Assembly (NCBI GenBank): GCA_963811365.1
Contig: CAWEQW010000008.1
Span: 1,116,001 to 1,180,000 of the forward strand
Length of the DNA stretch: 64,000 nt
DNA from: CAWEQW01 sp963811365
Lineage (GTDB): Bacteria > Actinomycetota > Actinomycetes > Propionibacteriales > Nocardioidaceae
Reading direction: 5' to 3'
Shown here: one piece after another, positions 44,753 through 55,195 of the stretch
Layout of the letters: every line of letters begins with the position of its first letter
Numbering within the stretch: the first letter of the stretch is position 1
Notes under the pieces: model-generated
What the model was told of the DNA's origin: nothing
Database searches by the model: none
Seen by the model: only the letters and a program-made list of their open reading frames with translations
Made by a program: the position numbers and the translations under genes

Positions 44753-45841
44753 TCAGTCCTCGAAGTCCACGACGACCTTGATGTCGTCCGGTCCGCGATC
44801 GAGCGCCTCGGCGATGGCGCCTGGCGGGACCCGGCGTGAGATCAGCCGTTCCAGCCAGGTCCGGTCCGCGGCGGTGAGCGCTTCGGCGGCCCGGTAGAAG
44901 TGCCGCCGGTTCGCGTTGACCGAGCCGACGATCACGTTGTTCTGCAGCACGAGCTCCTTCGCGACCTCTGCGGGCGACAGCCCAAGGGACCGCCCTCCAC
45001 TGCCCACACCGGTGAGGCAGACCACCCCTCCGGCACCGACGGCGCGGATCGACTCGACGATCACGGTCCCGACTCCGGTGCATTCCACGACCACGTCAGG
45101 AGCGAAGCCCAGGTCCGACACGCTTCCCGAGTGGTAGGTGGCGCCGAGGTCGCGCACGAGCTGGGGCTTGGCGCCGGAGGTGGCCCGGTCGAGGACATGG
45201 ACCTCGAGCCCGTGCTGGACGCCGATGAGGGCTGCGAGCATGCCGATCGGGCCGGCGCCGGTGACCAGCACCCGGCGCGGTTCCCAGAAGGCGCGTGCCC
45301 GCATGGCGCCGACCATCTCCCACGCCTTGGCCACAACCGTGGTGGGCTCGAGCAGCACGCCGAGGATCCCGAGCGCGGGGTCGAGCTTGGTGAAGTAGCC
45401 GGGCTCGATCCTCCAGCGTTCGGACATGAACCCGTCGATCTCCTTGATCCCGCGCTCGGTGTACTGCCCGTTGCGGCACATGTCCCATTCCCCCACGGCG
45501 CAGCTGCCGCAGGGCACCGGGTCGGGACGTCGGACGATCCCGACGACCAGGTCGCCGGGCTGCAGGCCGGTGCCCGGGCCGGGTTCGACCACCCGGCCGA
45601 GGGACTCGTGACCGAGGACCAACCGGTCCCGCCCCGGTGGTGCCCAGCCGTAAGCCCCCGAGGCGATCTCGACGTCGGTGCCGCACACGCCGACCGCCAC
45701 TGCTTCGACCAGGACCGATCCCGTGCTCTCGTCCGGTTCGGGCACCTCGTCGAAGCGCACCGATCCCGCGATCCCTGGCTGGACCGTGACTGCTTTCACC
45801 GTGTCTCCGATCTGTCCGGCCGGATCGGGCCGGTCCGTCAT
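44753..45841 (-). CDS. gdh: Zinc-dependent glucose 1-dehydrogenase
   Basis: This 362-residue medium-chain dehydrogenase has VCGTDVEIASGAYGWAPPG and LVLGHESLGRVVEPG (catalytic zinc), then PCGSCAVGEWDMCRNGQYTE (lobe region), and the Rossmann motif VTGAGPIGMLAALIG. Overall pattern, including GFMSERWRIEPGYFTKLD and LLEPTTVVAKAWE, matches the glucose dehydrogenases of archaeal type rather than alcohol dehydrogenases. It oxidises glucose (possibly galactose) with NAD(P)+. It lies between the flavoprotein/rhodanese gene (6 bases upstream) and the lactonase gene. Confidence 0.9.
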   Translation of the reverse strand: MTDRPDPAGQIGDTVKAVTVQPGIAGSVRFDEVPEPDESTGSVLVEAVAVGVCGTDVEIASGAYGWAPPGRDRLVLGHESLGRVVEPGPGTGLQPGDLVVGIVRRPDPVPCGSCAVGEWDMCRNGQYTERGIKEIDGFMSERWRIEPGYFTKLDPALGILGVLLEPTTVVAKAWEMVGAMRARAFWEPRRVLVTGAGPIGMLAALIGVQHGLEVHVLDRATSGAKPQLVRDLGATYHSGSVSDLGFAPDVVVECTGVGTVIVESIRAVGAGGVVCLTGVGSGGRSLGLSPAEVAKELVLQNNVIVGSVNANRRHFYRAAEALTAADRTWLERLISRRVPPGAIAEALDRGPDDIKVVVDFED

Positions 45842-45847
45842 CGCGCG

Positions 45848-47585
45848 TCAGACGTGCACGAGGGCACCCGGCCGCTGGGCCAGCTCGTCCTCGACATGGG
45901 ACACCATCGGCATACCGCCCTTGCCGATCTCCAGTGGCGTGCGGTGGTAGCCGTGGTAGGTCATCACCCCGCCGGACAGGAAGGCGACGTCGTCGAAGCC
46001 GTTCTGCTTCAGCACACAGTAGGCGATGTAGCTGCGGAACCCGGAGCGGCAGTAGGTGTACACCGGCTTGTCCCGCGGGAGCTCGTCGAGCCGATCGCGC
46101 AGCTCGGTGTACGGAATGAGCACGGCGTCCGGGGATGTGCCAGGCGTCGTACTCGGCCTGGGTGCGGGTGTCGAGGATCGTCACCGTGGTGGCGCAGTCC
46201 GGGAAGTCCTCCGGGTAGCACAGGTCGATGTCGCCGCGGAGCAGGTTGGCCCCCAGGAAGCCGACCATGTTCACCGGGTCCTTCGCCGAGCCGTACGGCG
46301 GAGCGTAGGCGAGCTCGAGGTGCTCGAGGTCGTAGACCGTCATGCCCGCGCGGAGGGCGACCGCGAAGACGTCGATGCGCTTGTCCACGCCGTCCCAGCC
46401 GAGCACCTGCGCGCCGAGCAGCCGGCCCTCGTCGGGGGTGAAGAGCACCTTCACGAACAACGGAGCCGTTCCTGGGTAGTAGCCTGCGTGACCCATCTGG
46501 TGGGTGTACGCCTTGCGGTAGCCCATGCCGGCGGCCCGCAGCTCGGTCTCCGTCATGCCCGGTGCCGCCCGCTGTGAGGTCGAAGACCTTGACGACGGCT
46601 GTGCCCTGGGTGCCCCGGTAGGCGCTGTCGTGGCCCGCGATCGTCTCGGCCGCGATCCGGCCCTCCCGGTTGGCCGGTCCGGCGAGCATCGAGAGGACCG
46701 GTTCGCCGGTCAGCAGGTGGAGCGTCTCCACGGCGTCACCGGCCGCCAGGATGTCCGGTGCCGACGTGCGCATGTGGGCGTCGACGACGATGCCGCCGTG
46801 CGGCCCGATGTCGAGCCCCGCGGCACGGGCGAGGTCGACGTTCGGGCGGGCACCGACTGCCATGACCACGACGTCCGCCTCGACCGAGGTGCCGTCTGAG
46901 AGGTCCAGCACGAGCCGGTCGTCCTCGCGTGCGCCGGACGGCCTCCGCCGAGGTACCGAGCCGGAGGTCCACGTCCTGGGCCTCCACGTGGTAGTCCAAG
47001 ATGTGTGTCATCTCCGGGTCGAGCCACGGCATCAGGCGCTCGGTGCGTTCCACGACGGTGGTCTGCAGCCCGCGTGCCCGGAACGCCTCGGTGAGCTCCA
47101 GGCCGATGTAGCTGCCGCCGACGACGACCGCGCTCGATGCACCCTGGTCGAGCCGGGCGATGATGCGATCCATGTCCGGGATGTTGCGCAGCACGTCGAC
47201 GCGGGGATCGTCCGCACCCGGGATCGGCGGGCCGGATCGGTTCGGCGCCCGGGCACAGCACGAGCGTGTCATAGGACTCGCGATAGGTACGGCCCACCTT
47301 CTCGTCGCGTACCTCGACCTCCTTGGCGTCACGGTCGATGCGCAGCACCTCCTGCCCGGTCCGCACGTCGAGCGCGAGGCTCCTGGCCAGGCTCTCGGGC
47401 GTCTGGAGCAGGAGGCTGTCGCGCTCGGGGATCTCCCCGCCGATGTGGTAGGGCAGACCGCAGTTGGCGAACGAGACGTAGTGGTCACGTTCGAGGATGA
47501 CGATCTCGGCCGAGTCGTCGAGCCGCCGCAGCCTGGCCCCGGTGGAGGCGCCGGCGGCGACCCCTCCGACGATCACTGTCTTCAT
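45848..47585 (-). pseudogene. CoA-disulfide-reductase-like flavoprotein fused to rhodanese, four frameshifts
   Basis: FAD/NAD(P)H pyridine-nucleotide-disulfide reductase of the CoADR class followed by a rhodanese domain. FAD motif TVIVGGVAAGASTGARLRRL and the redox Cys in SFANCGLPYHIGG open the protein; NAD motif is VVVGGSYIGLELTEAFRARG; the second FAD site is PDILAAGDAVETLHLLTGEP. Rhodanese begins VTILDTRTQAEYDAWHIPG and has the active loop YCRSGFRSYIAY. Surplus bases near 47230, 46937, 46558 and 46133 break the frame; each side continues in register. Restored length is about 577 residues. Such enzymes reduce CoA disulfide, persulfide or polysulfide. A second, deleted copy lies at 50.2 kb. 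Confidence 0.85.
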
Positions 47586-47596
47586 GCTGTGTCCCT

Positions 47597-49490
47597 TCAG
47601 CTCGTGGTGGACGTGTCAGTTCGTCTGACGACCGCCGCGGCCTCGGTGCGGTCGCGCGGTCGAGCTCGCGGTCGAGGGTGATCGCGGCATCGATCAGGGC
47701 GAGGTGGGTGAACGCCTGCGGGAAGTTGCCGATCTGCTCCCCGGTGAGCGCGATCTCCTCGGAGTACAGGCCGAGGTGGTTGGCATAGGTGAGCATCTTC
47801 TCGAAGGTCACACGAGCCTTCTCGAGCTGGCCGGCACGGGCCAGGGACTCGACGTAGGCGAAGCTGCAGAGGGAGAAGGTGCCTTCGGAGCCGCGGAGCC
47901 CGTCCGGTGAGGCCTGCGGGTCGTAGCGGTAGACGAGACTGTCGGTGACGAGCTCATCGTCCATGGCCTTCAGGGTCGATGCCCACATCGGGTCATTCGG
48001 GGTGATGAACCCGACCGTGGACATCCGCAGCAGCGAGGAGTCCAGCACCTCGGTCTGGTAGTGCTGCACGAACGCCTGCCGCTCGGAGCTCCAGCCACGT
48101 TCCATGATCTGGTCGTAGATGGCGTCTCGTTCGGTGCGCCAACGGTCGATCGGTGCCGGCCGTCCATGTGCTGGTGGCCAGGCGGATGCCGCGGTCGAGG
48201 GCCACCCAGTTCATCAGCCGGCCGTAGGTGAAGTCCTGCCGGCCGCCGCGGGTCTCCCAGATCCCCTCATCGGGCTGGTCCCAGTTGTCGCTCACCCAGT
48301 CCAGCAGCTCGCAGATCCCGAGCCAGCCCTGGTGTCCGGCGGTCGAGCCCCCGCTGGTCCATGAAGTAGATGCTGTCGAGCGCCTCGCCGTAGATGTCCA
48401 GCTGCAGCTGGTCGGCCGCGCCGTTCCCGATCCGCACCGGCCGGGAGCCCCGGTAGCCCTCCCAATGCTCGAGGACCTCCTCGTTCAGGTCGGAGGAGCC
48501 GTCGATCCGGTACATGATCTTCAGAGGTCCGCCGCCGCCGCCGGACGCGTGCTCGTCGATCCGAGCGCGAAGCCACCGGCCCAGCGCTGCGGCCTCGTCG
48601 GTGAAGCCCATGCCGAGCAGCGCATAGACCGAGAACGAGGCGTCACGTATCCAGGTGTAGCGGTAGTCCCAGTTGCGCTCGCCGCCGATCTGTTCCGGCA
48701 GTCCGGCCGTGGGTGCCGCCACGAGTCCGCCGCTGGGTGCGTAGGTCATCAGCTTCAGAGTGATGGCGGAACGGTTCAAGGCCTCGCGCCAGCGCCCGGC
48801 GTACGTCGACTGCGCGATCCAGGACTTCCAGAAGTGCCACGGTCTCGTCGAACGACGTCCACGCCTCGGTCACCCGCACCGGGCGTACCGGCCCTGCTGC
48901 TCCGACCTCCAGGACCAGGCCACGCATCTGCCCGGCGACGAGGGTGACCTCGCCGTGGACGTCGCCGTGCGCGTCTGCCTGGAAGCGGCCAGCCGCTCGT
49001 CGTCCGGCTCGCTTGACGAGGTTGACCGTCATCGACGTCGGGGACCCTCGAAGACGACTCCGTCGTCGCGCCAGATGGGTCTGCGTGCGTCTCACGCCCG
49101 TAGTCGAAACGCGGCGCCAGGTCGACGGTGAAGCTCATCTGGCCGCGCACGCAGCGCACCATCCGGACCAGCCGGTGGCGGTCCGAGGCCACGTCGGCGT
49201 CTGGCGACCGGCATGAAGTCGATGACCTCTCCCACACCGGCCTCGGTCAGGAACCGGGTGACCAGGACCGCGGTGTCCGGGAAGTACAGCTGCTTGCTCG
49301 TGAACACCTCGCCAGCGGGCCTGATCCGGAAGTGACCGCCCCGGTCATGGTCGAGCAGAGCCCCGAAGATGCTCGGCGAGTCGAACCGAGGCGCACAGAA
49401 CCAGTCGATCGAGCCGTCGGTCGCGACCAGTGCCGAGGTCTGGAGGTCACCGATGAGGCCATGGTCGGCAATGAGCGGGTACGCGGGCAT
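47597..49490 (-). pseudogene. GH15 glucoamylase/trehalase-like protein, many frameshifts
   Basis: A glycoside hydrolase family 15 enzyme of some 630 residues when read across about seven one-base shifts. It starts MPAYPLIADHGLIGDLQTSA and DGSIDWFCAPRFDSPSIFGA. Later segments are RMVRCVRGQMSFTVDLAPRF, FWKSWIAQSTYAGRWREALN, NWDYRYTWIRDASFSVYALL, then DEGIWETRGGRQDFTYGRLM (general acid Glu) and LGLYSEEIALTGEQIGNFPQ (second Glu). Shifts lie near 49205, 49085, 49050, 48840, 48352, 48160 and 47665. Actinobacterial GH15 proteins include trehalases and glucoamylases; either would release glucose for the dehydrogenase downstream. It is the first gene of the operon. Confidence 0.85.
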
Positions 49491-49497
49491 TCGGATG

Positions 49498-49893
49498 GAT
49501 CCTTTCCCTCGTGGCACGCGCGTCCCGGGATGACCCGGGCCGGGCGCAGTCACCTGTCATGTCATGCAATGCCGGCCAGGCACCCGGGCCTATGGCCGCG
49601 GGCTCGGTCGACCAGTCGTCCCGCTTCGTCGACGGCTTCGAAGGCGAGCCGGTGACCGAGCCGGACAGTCCGGACTTCGGCGAGAGCAAGCCCGAACGGG
49701 TGGAAGGCCCTCGGCGTTCCATGGGGCCGAAGGGTCAGCCCGGATCTCGTCCGGGAGAACGACAATTGGCCCCGCATGGCCTGGCTCCTTCTTGTGCCTC
49801 ACCCGACCGGAGGTGATGCCGATGTGTTCGAACCCAGACCCGGTCGCCTGGACCACTCCCGACTCAGGATCCGCCGGGACTGCGGGCTCCGCA
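49498..49893. other. Gene-free stretch between GH15 and small dimerisation protein genes
   Basis: About 400 bases in which no frame on either strand shows a recognisable protein, good ribosome site and plausible codon usage together. It probably carries the GH15 promoter near 49500-49560. A short plus-strand frame from 49511 has no family resemblance and is not called. Confidence 0.5.
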
Positions 49894-50151
49894 TCACCTC
49901 CGCCGGATGACCCGTCGACGGCCTTGAGGCGCACGCACGCGTAAGGCGGGGTCAGCATCGCTGTGGAAGTGGTCGCGGAGCTCTTCTCGGGCCTGCTTGC
50001 GTACCAATACGGGCACGAAGTCCCGGATGTCGGCGCCCTCGAACTCCGCCCACACGCACTCGACCACCACGCGCACGTGAACCGCTGACAGCCCGGGAAA
50101 CTCCCGGCGGAGATCGGTCTCGACCTGCTCGATGAGGCGTTCCTCGTCCAT
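49894..50151 (-). CDS. Three-helix-bundle dimerisation domain protein
   Basis: 85 residues from ATG 50151: MDEERLIEQVETDLRREFPG, VHVRVVVECVWAEFEGADIR, DFVPVLVRKQAREELRDHF. This pattern (short N-terminal helix, FPG turn, V…W…F…IRDFVPVLV) is a small actinobacterial dimerisation domain seen alone or on stress proteins. The last 20 residues are Arg-rich and may result from a shifted frame. It lies 50 bases downstream of the deleted flavoprotein copy. Confidence 0.7.
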   Translation of the reverse strand: MDEERLIEQVETDLRREFPGLSAVHVRVVVECVWAEFEGADIRDFVPVLVRKQAREELRDHFHSDADPALRVRAPQGRRRVIRRR

Positions 50152-50201
50152 CGCGTCGGGCGCGCCGGCAGGGCGGCCCACTCCGCCACGGGAGACCAGC
50201 G

Positions 50202-50990
50202 TCATGGGGTTCTCGCCGCCCCCGCCGGAGGTTGTTCGGCTCTCCGCGGCTCGGTCTCGACGGCCAGGTCGTCCTCCGCATGAGCCACATGTGGCGTGCC
50301 GGCTTCGTCGAGGGTCAGCGGGGTCCTGTGGTAGCCGTGGTAGGTCATCAGCCCGTGCCGAGGCGGAGGTCCACGTCGCGAGCTTCGACGTGGACGTCCA
50401 GGATCCGGGTCATCTCGGGATCGAGCCAGGGCATGAGCCGTTCGGTGCGCTCCACGAGGGTCACCTGCAGCCCGCGGGTCCGAAACGCCTCTGTCAGCTC
50501 CAACCCGATGTAGCTGCCTCCCACGACTACGGCGCTGGTGGCACCGTCCTCGAGCTGGGCGATGATGTGGTCCATGTCGGGAACGTTGCGGAGCACGTCG
50601 ACTCGTGGGTCGTCGGCGCCCGGGATCGAAGGCCGCACCGGCTCGGCGCCCGGGCAGAGCACGGCTTGTCGGAGGACTCCCGGTAGGAACGCCCCGTCCG
50701 GTCGTCACGCACCTCGACTTCCTTCAGGTCACGGTGGATGCGAACCACGTCCTGCCCCGTCCGCACGTCCAGCGCGAGACTCTTCGCGAGGCTCTCAGGC
50801 GTCTGCAGCAGCAGGCTGTCCCGGTCCGGGATCGCCCCGCCGACGTGGTACGGCAGTCCACAGTTGGCGAACGACACGTACCGGTCGCGTTCGAGGATGA
50901 TGATCTCGGCCGACTCGTCGAGCCGCCTCAGGCGAGCGCCCGTCGAGGCACCTGCCGCGACACCTCCGCCGTATGACCCACCGCTACCGG
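50202..50990 (-). pseudogene. Truncated second copy of the CoADR-like flavoprotein/rhodanese
   Basis: Reads GGVAAGASTGARLRRLDESA, YVSFANCGLPYHVGGAIPDR, then after a shift near 50665 MLCPGAEPVRP to VVVGGSYIGLELTEAFRTRG and ARDVDLRLGTG. Within a few bases (about 50345-50350) it passes to LMTYHGYHRTPLTLDEAGTP, the very C-terminal tail of the rhodanese part. About 280 residues (second half of the reductase and most of the rhodanese, including its active Cys) are missing. The N-terminal start codon region is also not conserved. Compared with the 47.5 kb copy, substitutions are frequent, so this is an old paralogue that was deleted, not a fresh duplicate. Confidence 0.82.
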
Positions 50991-51014
50991 CGAGGGAGGG
51001 ATGGGCGCGGTCGG

Positions 51015-51659
51015 TCACCTCTCCCGTGCCACCGGGCGCGTGAGGAGGATGACGACGCTGAGCAGCAGCACCCACAAGGGAAAGGCCAACTGCACCCAGC
51101 GATGCTCGCCGGCCCCGAGGAGCAGGACCAGTGCTACGGCGTACCCGAGAAGCGCCAGCCACCGGGGGAACGCCGAGGCGCGCATCCCGACGGTGCTGAC
51201 CGAGAGTGTGAATACCGCGGCCATCCGCATCGCGTAGACGGAGATGAGCACCTGGGTGCTGCCGTGACCGAAGTCCCACAGGTCCGTTGCGAGGCGCGGC
51301 TTGGCCAGCACCTCCAGCAGGCTGTTGGCGTTCACCGCTGCTTGGACACCATGGCGAGGAAGAGCAGGCCACTGCCCAGGAACACCGTTGAGAAGAGCCG
51401 GTCCTCGGCGGCGCCGAGCTTGCTCGCGGACGACGCCGATGAACCACAGGAAGGCGATGCCGGCGAAGGGAACGAGCTGCAGGCTGGCCCGGATCAGGGA
51501 CCGTCGCTGCTCGTCATGGCGAAGGGAGGCGAGGCTGGCGTCGGAAAGCCCGAGGCGCATCATCGTCATCGCGGTGAGCAGCGGGCGCGGCAGACGATCC
51601 CGCGACCGCAGCCGACGCCGCGTCGCCAGAAGCTGGCGGTCAGGGCTGGGCTTGTGCAC
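51015..51659 (-). pseudogene. Multi-pass membrane protein with two frameshifts
   Basis: The N-terminal half reads RRSLIRASLQLVPFAGIAFL and WFIGVVRE. From about 51422 the natural continuation lies in another frame (LGAAEDRLFSTVFLGSGLLF, LAMVSKQ), returning near 51340 to AAVNANSLLEVLAKPRLATD and LISVYAMRMAAVFTLSVST, then two more helices (LALLGYAVALVLLLGAG; FPLWVLLLSVVILLTRP). Restored size is about 215 residues with five to six helices. A GTG at about 51665 preceded by AAGGA may be the true start after another shift. The family is conserved in actinobacteria but unnamed. Confidence 0.6.
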
Positions 51660-51828
51660 TCACGATCGTTCCTTCGTGGCTGAGGCCTATAGACAGGCAG
51701 ACCGGCTTCGGACACACCCGCCTCCCCCCTCACGGTGATTCGAGCGCTGGAGAACCGCAGACCTCGTCCCTTGAAGGTGAGGACGGGAGAACCCTGCGCC
51801 TCTAGCGTCAAGCGGGAGGAGGACTGTC

Positions 51829-53256
51829 ATGGACACATCGACAGTCGGTTCGGGTGGGTCATCCGCGCTCTCGCGACCCCTCCACAAGGCAGAGATTCGC
51901 CGCGGTCGTCTCGCTGTTTGCTGCCCTGGTGCTCATGTGCGCAACCGTGCTGATGCTGTTGGGCGATCCGTGGATCGTCGTCGGCGGCCTCATCGGCCTC
52001 GCGCTCTTCGCCGGCGGCGGCTGGTGGGCGGTCGCCGAGAGAAATCCGCGGCAGGCGCTGGGCATCACCGGCATGGCGCTGGGTGGGGTGGCCGTGTGCG
52101 CCGGCATCGTGGTCGCCGCCGCGACTACCGATGGCGCGATCCTGCGGGTCCTCCTGTTGGTGGCACTGGTAGGCATCGCAGCCGGCACTGCGCGTGCCGC
52201 CTTGGTCCCAGATCTGCACGAGCTCGATCGTCGACAGGGCCGCGGGCACGTCCGTCCGAGCAAGCCCGTACTGCTGTGCAACCCGTGGTCCGGTGGCGGG
52301 AAGGTGGAGAAGTTCGGTCTCGCGAAGATGGCAGCGGAGCTCGGCGTGGAGACCGTGTTCCTGGACCGCGGGCTCGACCTCGCGCAGCTCGCCTACGACG
52401 CCATCGATCGTGGCGCGGACTGTCTCGGCATGGCCGGTGGCGACGGCTCGCAGGCTCTGGTGGCCTCCATCGCGATCGAGCGCAATGTCCCGTTCGTCTG
52501 CATCTCGGCAGGCACCCGGAACCACTTCGCCCTCGACCTGGACTCGACCGCGATGACCCCCGCACCGGGATGATCGCGTTCCGTGACGGCCTGGAACGCC
52601 GGATCGACTACGCCACCGTGGGCGACCGCCTCTTCGTCAACAACGTCTCCCTCGGGGTGTACGCCACGATCGTGCAGCAGGAGGGCTACCGCGAGGCGAA
52701 GCGGCAGACGACCGCCCAACTGCTGCCCCAGCTCCTCGGCAGGCAGGCAGAGCCGTTCGACCTCCAGTTCACCACGCCCGAGGGCACGGACGTCGACGGT
52801 GCCTTCATGATCCTGGTCTCGAACAACCCCTACGTCCTCGGACCCGCCTTGGACATCTCTCAGCGACGCCGGCTCGACACGGGCACTCTCGGCGTGGTGG
52901 CGGTGACCGCCAAGACCGGGGCCGAGGCTGCTGCGCTCGTCACGCGGTCCACGGTGGGACTCGCCCGGCGGGATCCCAACGTCCACGAGTTCACGGCCGA
53001 GTCGTTCACCGTGAGGTCGCACAGTGGCACGGCGTTCGCCGGCGTCGACGGAGAGTCACTCGACCTGACGACCCCGCTGGAGTTCCGCGTCCACCCGCGG
53101 GGGCTCCGCATCCTGGTGCCCGAGGAGAGCATCGCGACAGAGGCGTGGCGCAGCGTCCGCGGGTTCGACCTCGGTGATCTCGTTGCCGTGGCACGGGGCC
53201 GACAGCCTGAGAAGCTGCGCCGACAGAGCCTCCCTGGTGGTGTTGCAGATGCCTGA
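51829..53256 (+). pseudogene. Diacylglycerol-kinase-family protein with membrane N-terminus, two frameshifts
   Basis: Start MDTSTVGSGGSSALSR follows the strong site GGGAGGAGG. A shift near 51890 leads to FAAVVSLFAALVLMCATVLM and three more helices (to about residue 125). The lipid-kinase catalytic domain has KPVLLCNPWSGGGKVEKFGL, the nucleotide motif MAGGDGSQAL and ISAGTRNHFALDL. A base is lost near 52545, before LDRDDPRTGMIAFRDG and a normal C-terminus to VHPRGLRILVPEE. Likely substrate is a membrane lipid such as diacylglycerol or a sphingoid base; the membrane anchor supports this. Restored length is about 475 residues. Confidence 0.82.
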
Positions 53257-53298
53257 CCCAACGCTGACCGATCATCAAGCGGCTCGGCGACGGGTCCC

Positions 53299-55026
53299 AT
53301 GAGCGCGCCGACGGTCGAGCCGCAAAGCAGCATGCTCGAGCGTCACGTGCCGGGGGTGGCCGCCCTTCGTTCGTACCACCGGGCATGGCTGAGGCCCGAC
53401 CTGGTCGCGGGGCTGGTCCTTGCCGCGATCCTGGTGCCGCAGGGGATGGCGTACGCCGAGCTTGCCGGGTTGCCAGCCGTCACTGGTCTGTACACGACGA
53501 TTGCGTGCTTGGTGGGCTACGCGTTGATGGGGGCATCTCGGATCCTGGTTCTGGGGCCCGACTCGTCGGTCTCTCCGTTGATCTTCGCCGCGATCGTCCC
53601 GCTCGGCGCGGCGGACAGCCCCGAGACCGCGATCGCGCTGGCCGGGATGCTGGCGATCCTCACCGGCCTGATCCTGGCCGGGATCGGTGTGGCGAAGCTC
53701 GGCTTCGTCGCCGACCTGCTGTCCAAGGAGGTCCAGGTCGGCTACATGAACGGCCTGGGCATCACGATCATCGTCGGTCAGCTGCCGAAGCTGTTCGGGT
53801 TCTCCACCGACGCCGACACCTTCGTCGAGGAGGTGAAGGCCTTCTTCGCCGGCCTCGACCAGACGCACACCACCACGCTGGTGGTCGGTCTCGCGACCCT
53901 GGCCGTGCTGCTGGTCCTGCCCAGGGTGACCAAGAAGCTCCCCGCGATCCTGATCGCCATCGTGGGCGCAACCGTGGTCAGCGCGGTGCTCGACCTCTCC
54001 GCGAAGGGCGTCGACACCGTGGGGGCGCTGCCTCAAGGCCTTCCCGTCCCCCAGATCCCGTGGACGCAGGCCAGTGACATCGGACCCCTGCTGCTCGCCG
54101 CCCTCGGGATCGCCCTCGTCTCGCTGACCGACACGATCGCTACCTCCACCAGCTTCGCCGCCCGTCGCGGCGACGAGGTGCGTCCCGACCAGGAGATGAT
54201 CGGGCTCGGCGCCGCGAACCTGGCGGCGGGATTCTTCCAGGGGTTCTCGGTCTCCACCAGCGGCTCGCGCACCGCGGTCGCCGAACAGTCCGGGTCCAAG
54301 AGCCAGCTGACCGGACTCGTCGGGGCTGGTGTGGTGGCGATCCTCCTCCTCTTCCTGAACGGCTTGCTGGCCGACCTGCCGCAGACGGCCCTCGCCGCGG
54401 TCGTCATCACCGCCGCGCTCTCCTTGATGGACTTCTCGGCCCTGGCCCGGTACTGGCGGGTCCGGCGGACCGCGTTCGCCCTGTCAGTCGTCGCCAGCCT
54501 GGGAGTGATCTTCTTCGGCGTGCTCGAGGGCATCGCGATCGCGATCGTGCTGTCCGTACTGCTCTTCTTCCGCCGCAGCTGGTGGCCGCATGGCGCGGTG
54601 CTCGGAGAGGCGCCGGACGGCAGTTGGCACGACATCACGGGCGACATCGAGGTCATCGAGAGGCCGAGTGTCGTCGTACTCCGCTGGGAGGCGCCGCTGT
54701 TCTTCGCCAACGCCGGCATGTTCCACGACCAGGTCCGCAAACTGGTCCGGGCGAAGCACGCCAGCTGGGTGGTGCTCCAGTGTGAGGCGATCACCGACGT
54801 CGACGTGACCGCCGCCGAGATGCTGGATCAGGCAGACAAACAGCTCAACACCCAGGGCGTGCACTTGGCGTTCGTGGAGCTGCGTGGGCGCCTGCAGGAG
54901 CTGGTGCTGCGCTACGGCTTGCTCGACACCTTGGACAGGGACCACTTCTACACGTCGATGAGCGCGGCTCTCACGGACATCGAGGCTGTCGAGGCCGGCC
55001 GGCCCAGCGAACCCGGCGAGTCTTGA
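53299..55026 (+). CDS. SulP-family anion transporter with STAS domain
   Basis: 575 residues, unbroken. The transport domain (about 25-430) has the SulP signature LAAILVPQGMAYAELAGLP followed by GLYTTIACLVGYALMGAS, with about 11-12 membrane segments. A C-terminal STAS domain (about 455-560) includes WVVLQCEAITDVDVTAAEML. SulP proteins carry sulfate, bicarbonate or other anions. In the setting of proton-consuming and redox genes, bicarbonate or sulfate uptake are both plausible; sequence alone does not decide. It marks the end of the frameshift-dense zone. Confidence 0.93.
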   Translation: MSAPTVEPQSSMLERHVPGVAALRSYHRAWLRPDLVAGLVLAAILVPQGMAYAELAGLPAVTGLYTTIACLVGYALMGASRILVLGPDSSVSPLIFAAIVPLGAADSPETAIALAGMLAILTGLILAGIGVAKLGFVADLLSKEVQVGYMNGLGITIIVGQLPKLFGFSTDADTFVEEVKAFFAGLDQTHTTTLVVGLATLAVLLVLPRVTKKLPAILIAIVGATVVSAVLDLSAKGVDTVGALPQGLPVPQIPWTQASDIGPLLLAALGIALVSLTDTIATSTSFAARRGDEVRPDQEMIGLGAANLAAGFFQGFSVSTSGSRTAVAEQSGSKSQLTGLVGAGVVAILLLFLNGLLADLPQTALAAVVITAALSLMDFSALARYWRVRRTAFALSVVASLGVIFFGVLEGIAIAIVLSVLLFFRRSWWPHGAVLGEAPDGSWHDITGDIEVIERPSVVVLRWEAPLFFANAGMFHDQVRKLVRAKHASWVVLQCEAITDVDVTAAEMLDQADKQLNTQGVHLAFVELRGRLQELVLRYGLLDTLDRDHFYTSMSAALTDIEAVEAGRPSEPGES

Positions 55027-55195
55027 CGCTCCTCATGTGCGATCTCGTACCTCGCGGGTGATGCCGCGCTCTCTTCGGCTTGGCATGCTCCGGTCATAAG
55101 CACCCGACGGTGCGGTGGTTGACCTTCCGGTCTCGACCGCTCACCGCGACGTCGGCGGCCGGCCGTGCCGGTCAGGTCACCTTGGGAGGCAGCAG

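Noticed and set aside
49511..49816. A 101-codon plus-strand protein
   Set aside because: No ribosome site of note, no family pattern and composition like noncoding GC-rich sequence.
51015..51683. Plus-strand gene opposite the membrane protein
   Set aside because: The 236-codon frame has composition of an antisense shadow; the minus strand encodes hydrophobic helices with family-like pattern.
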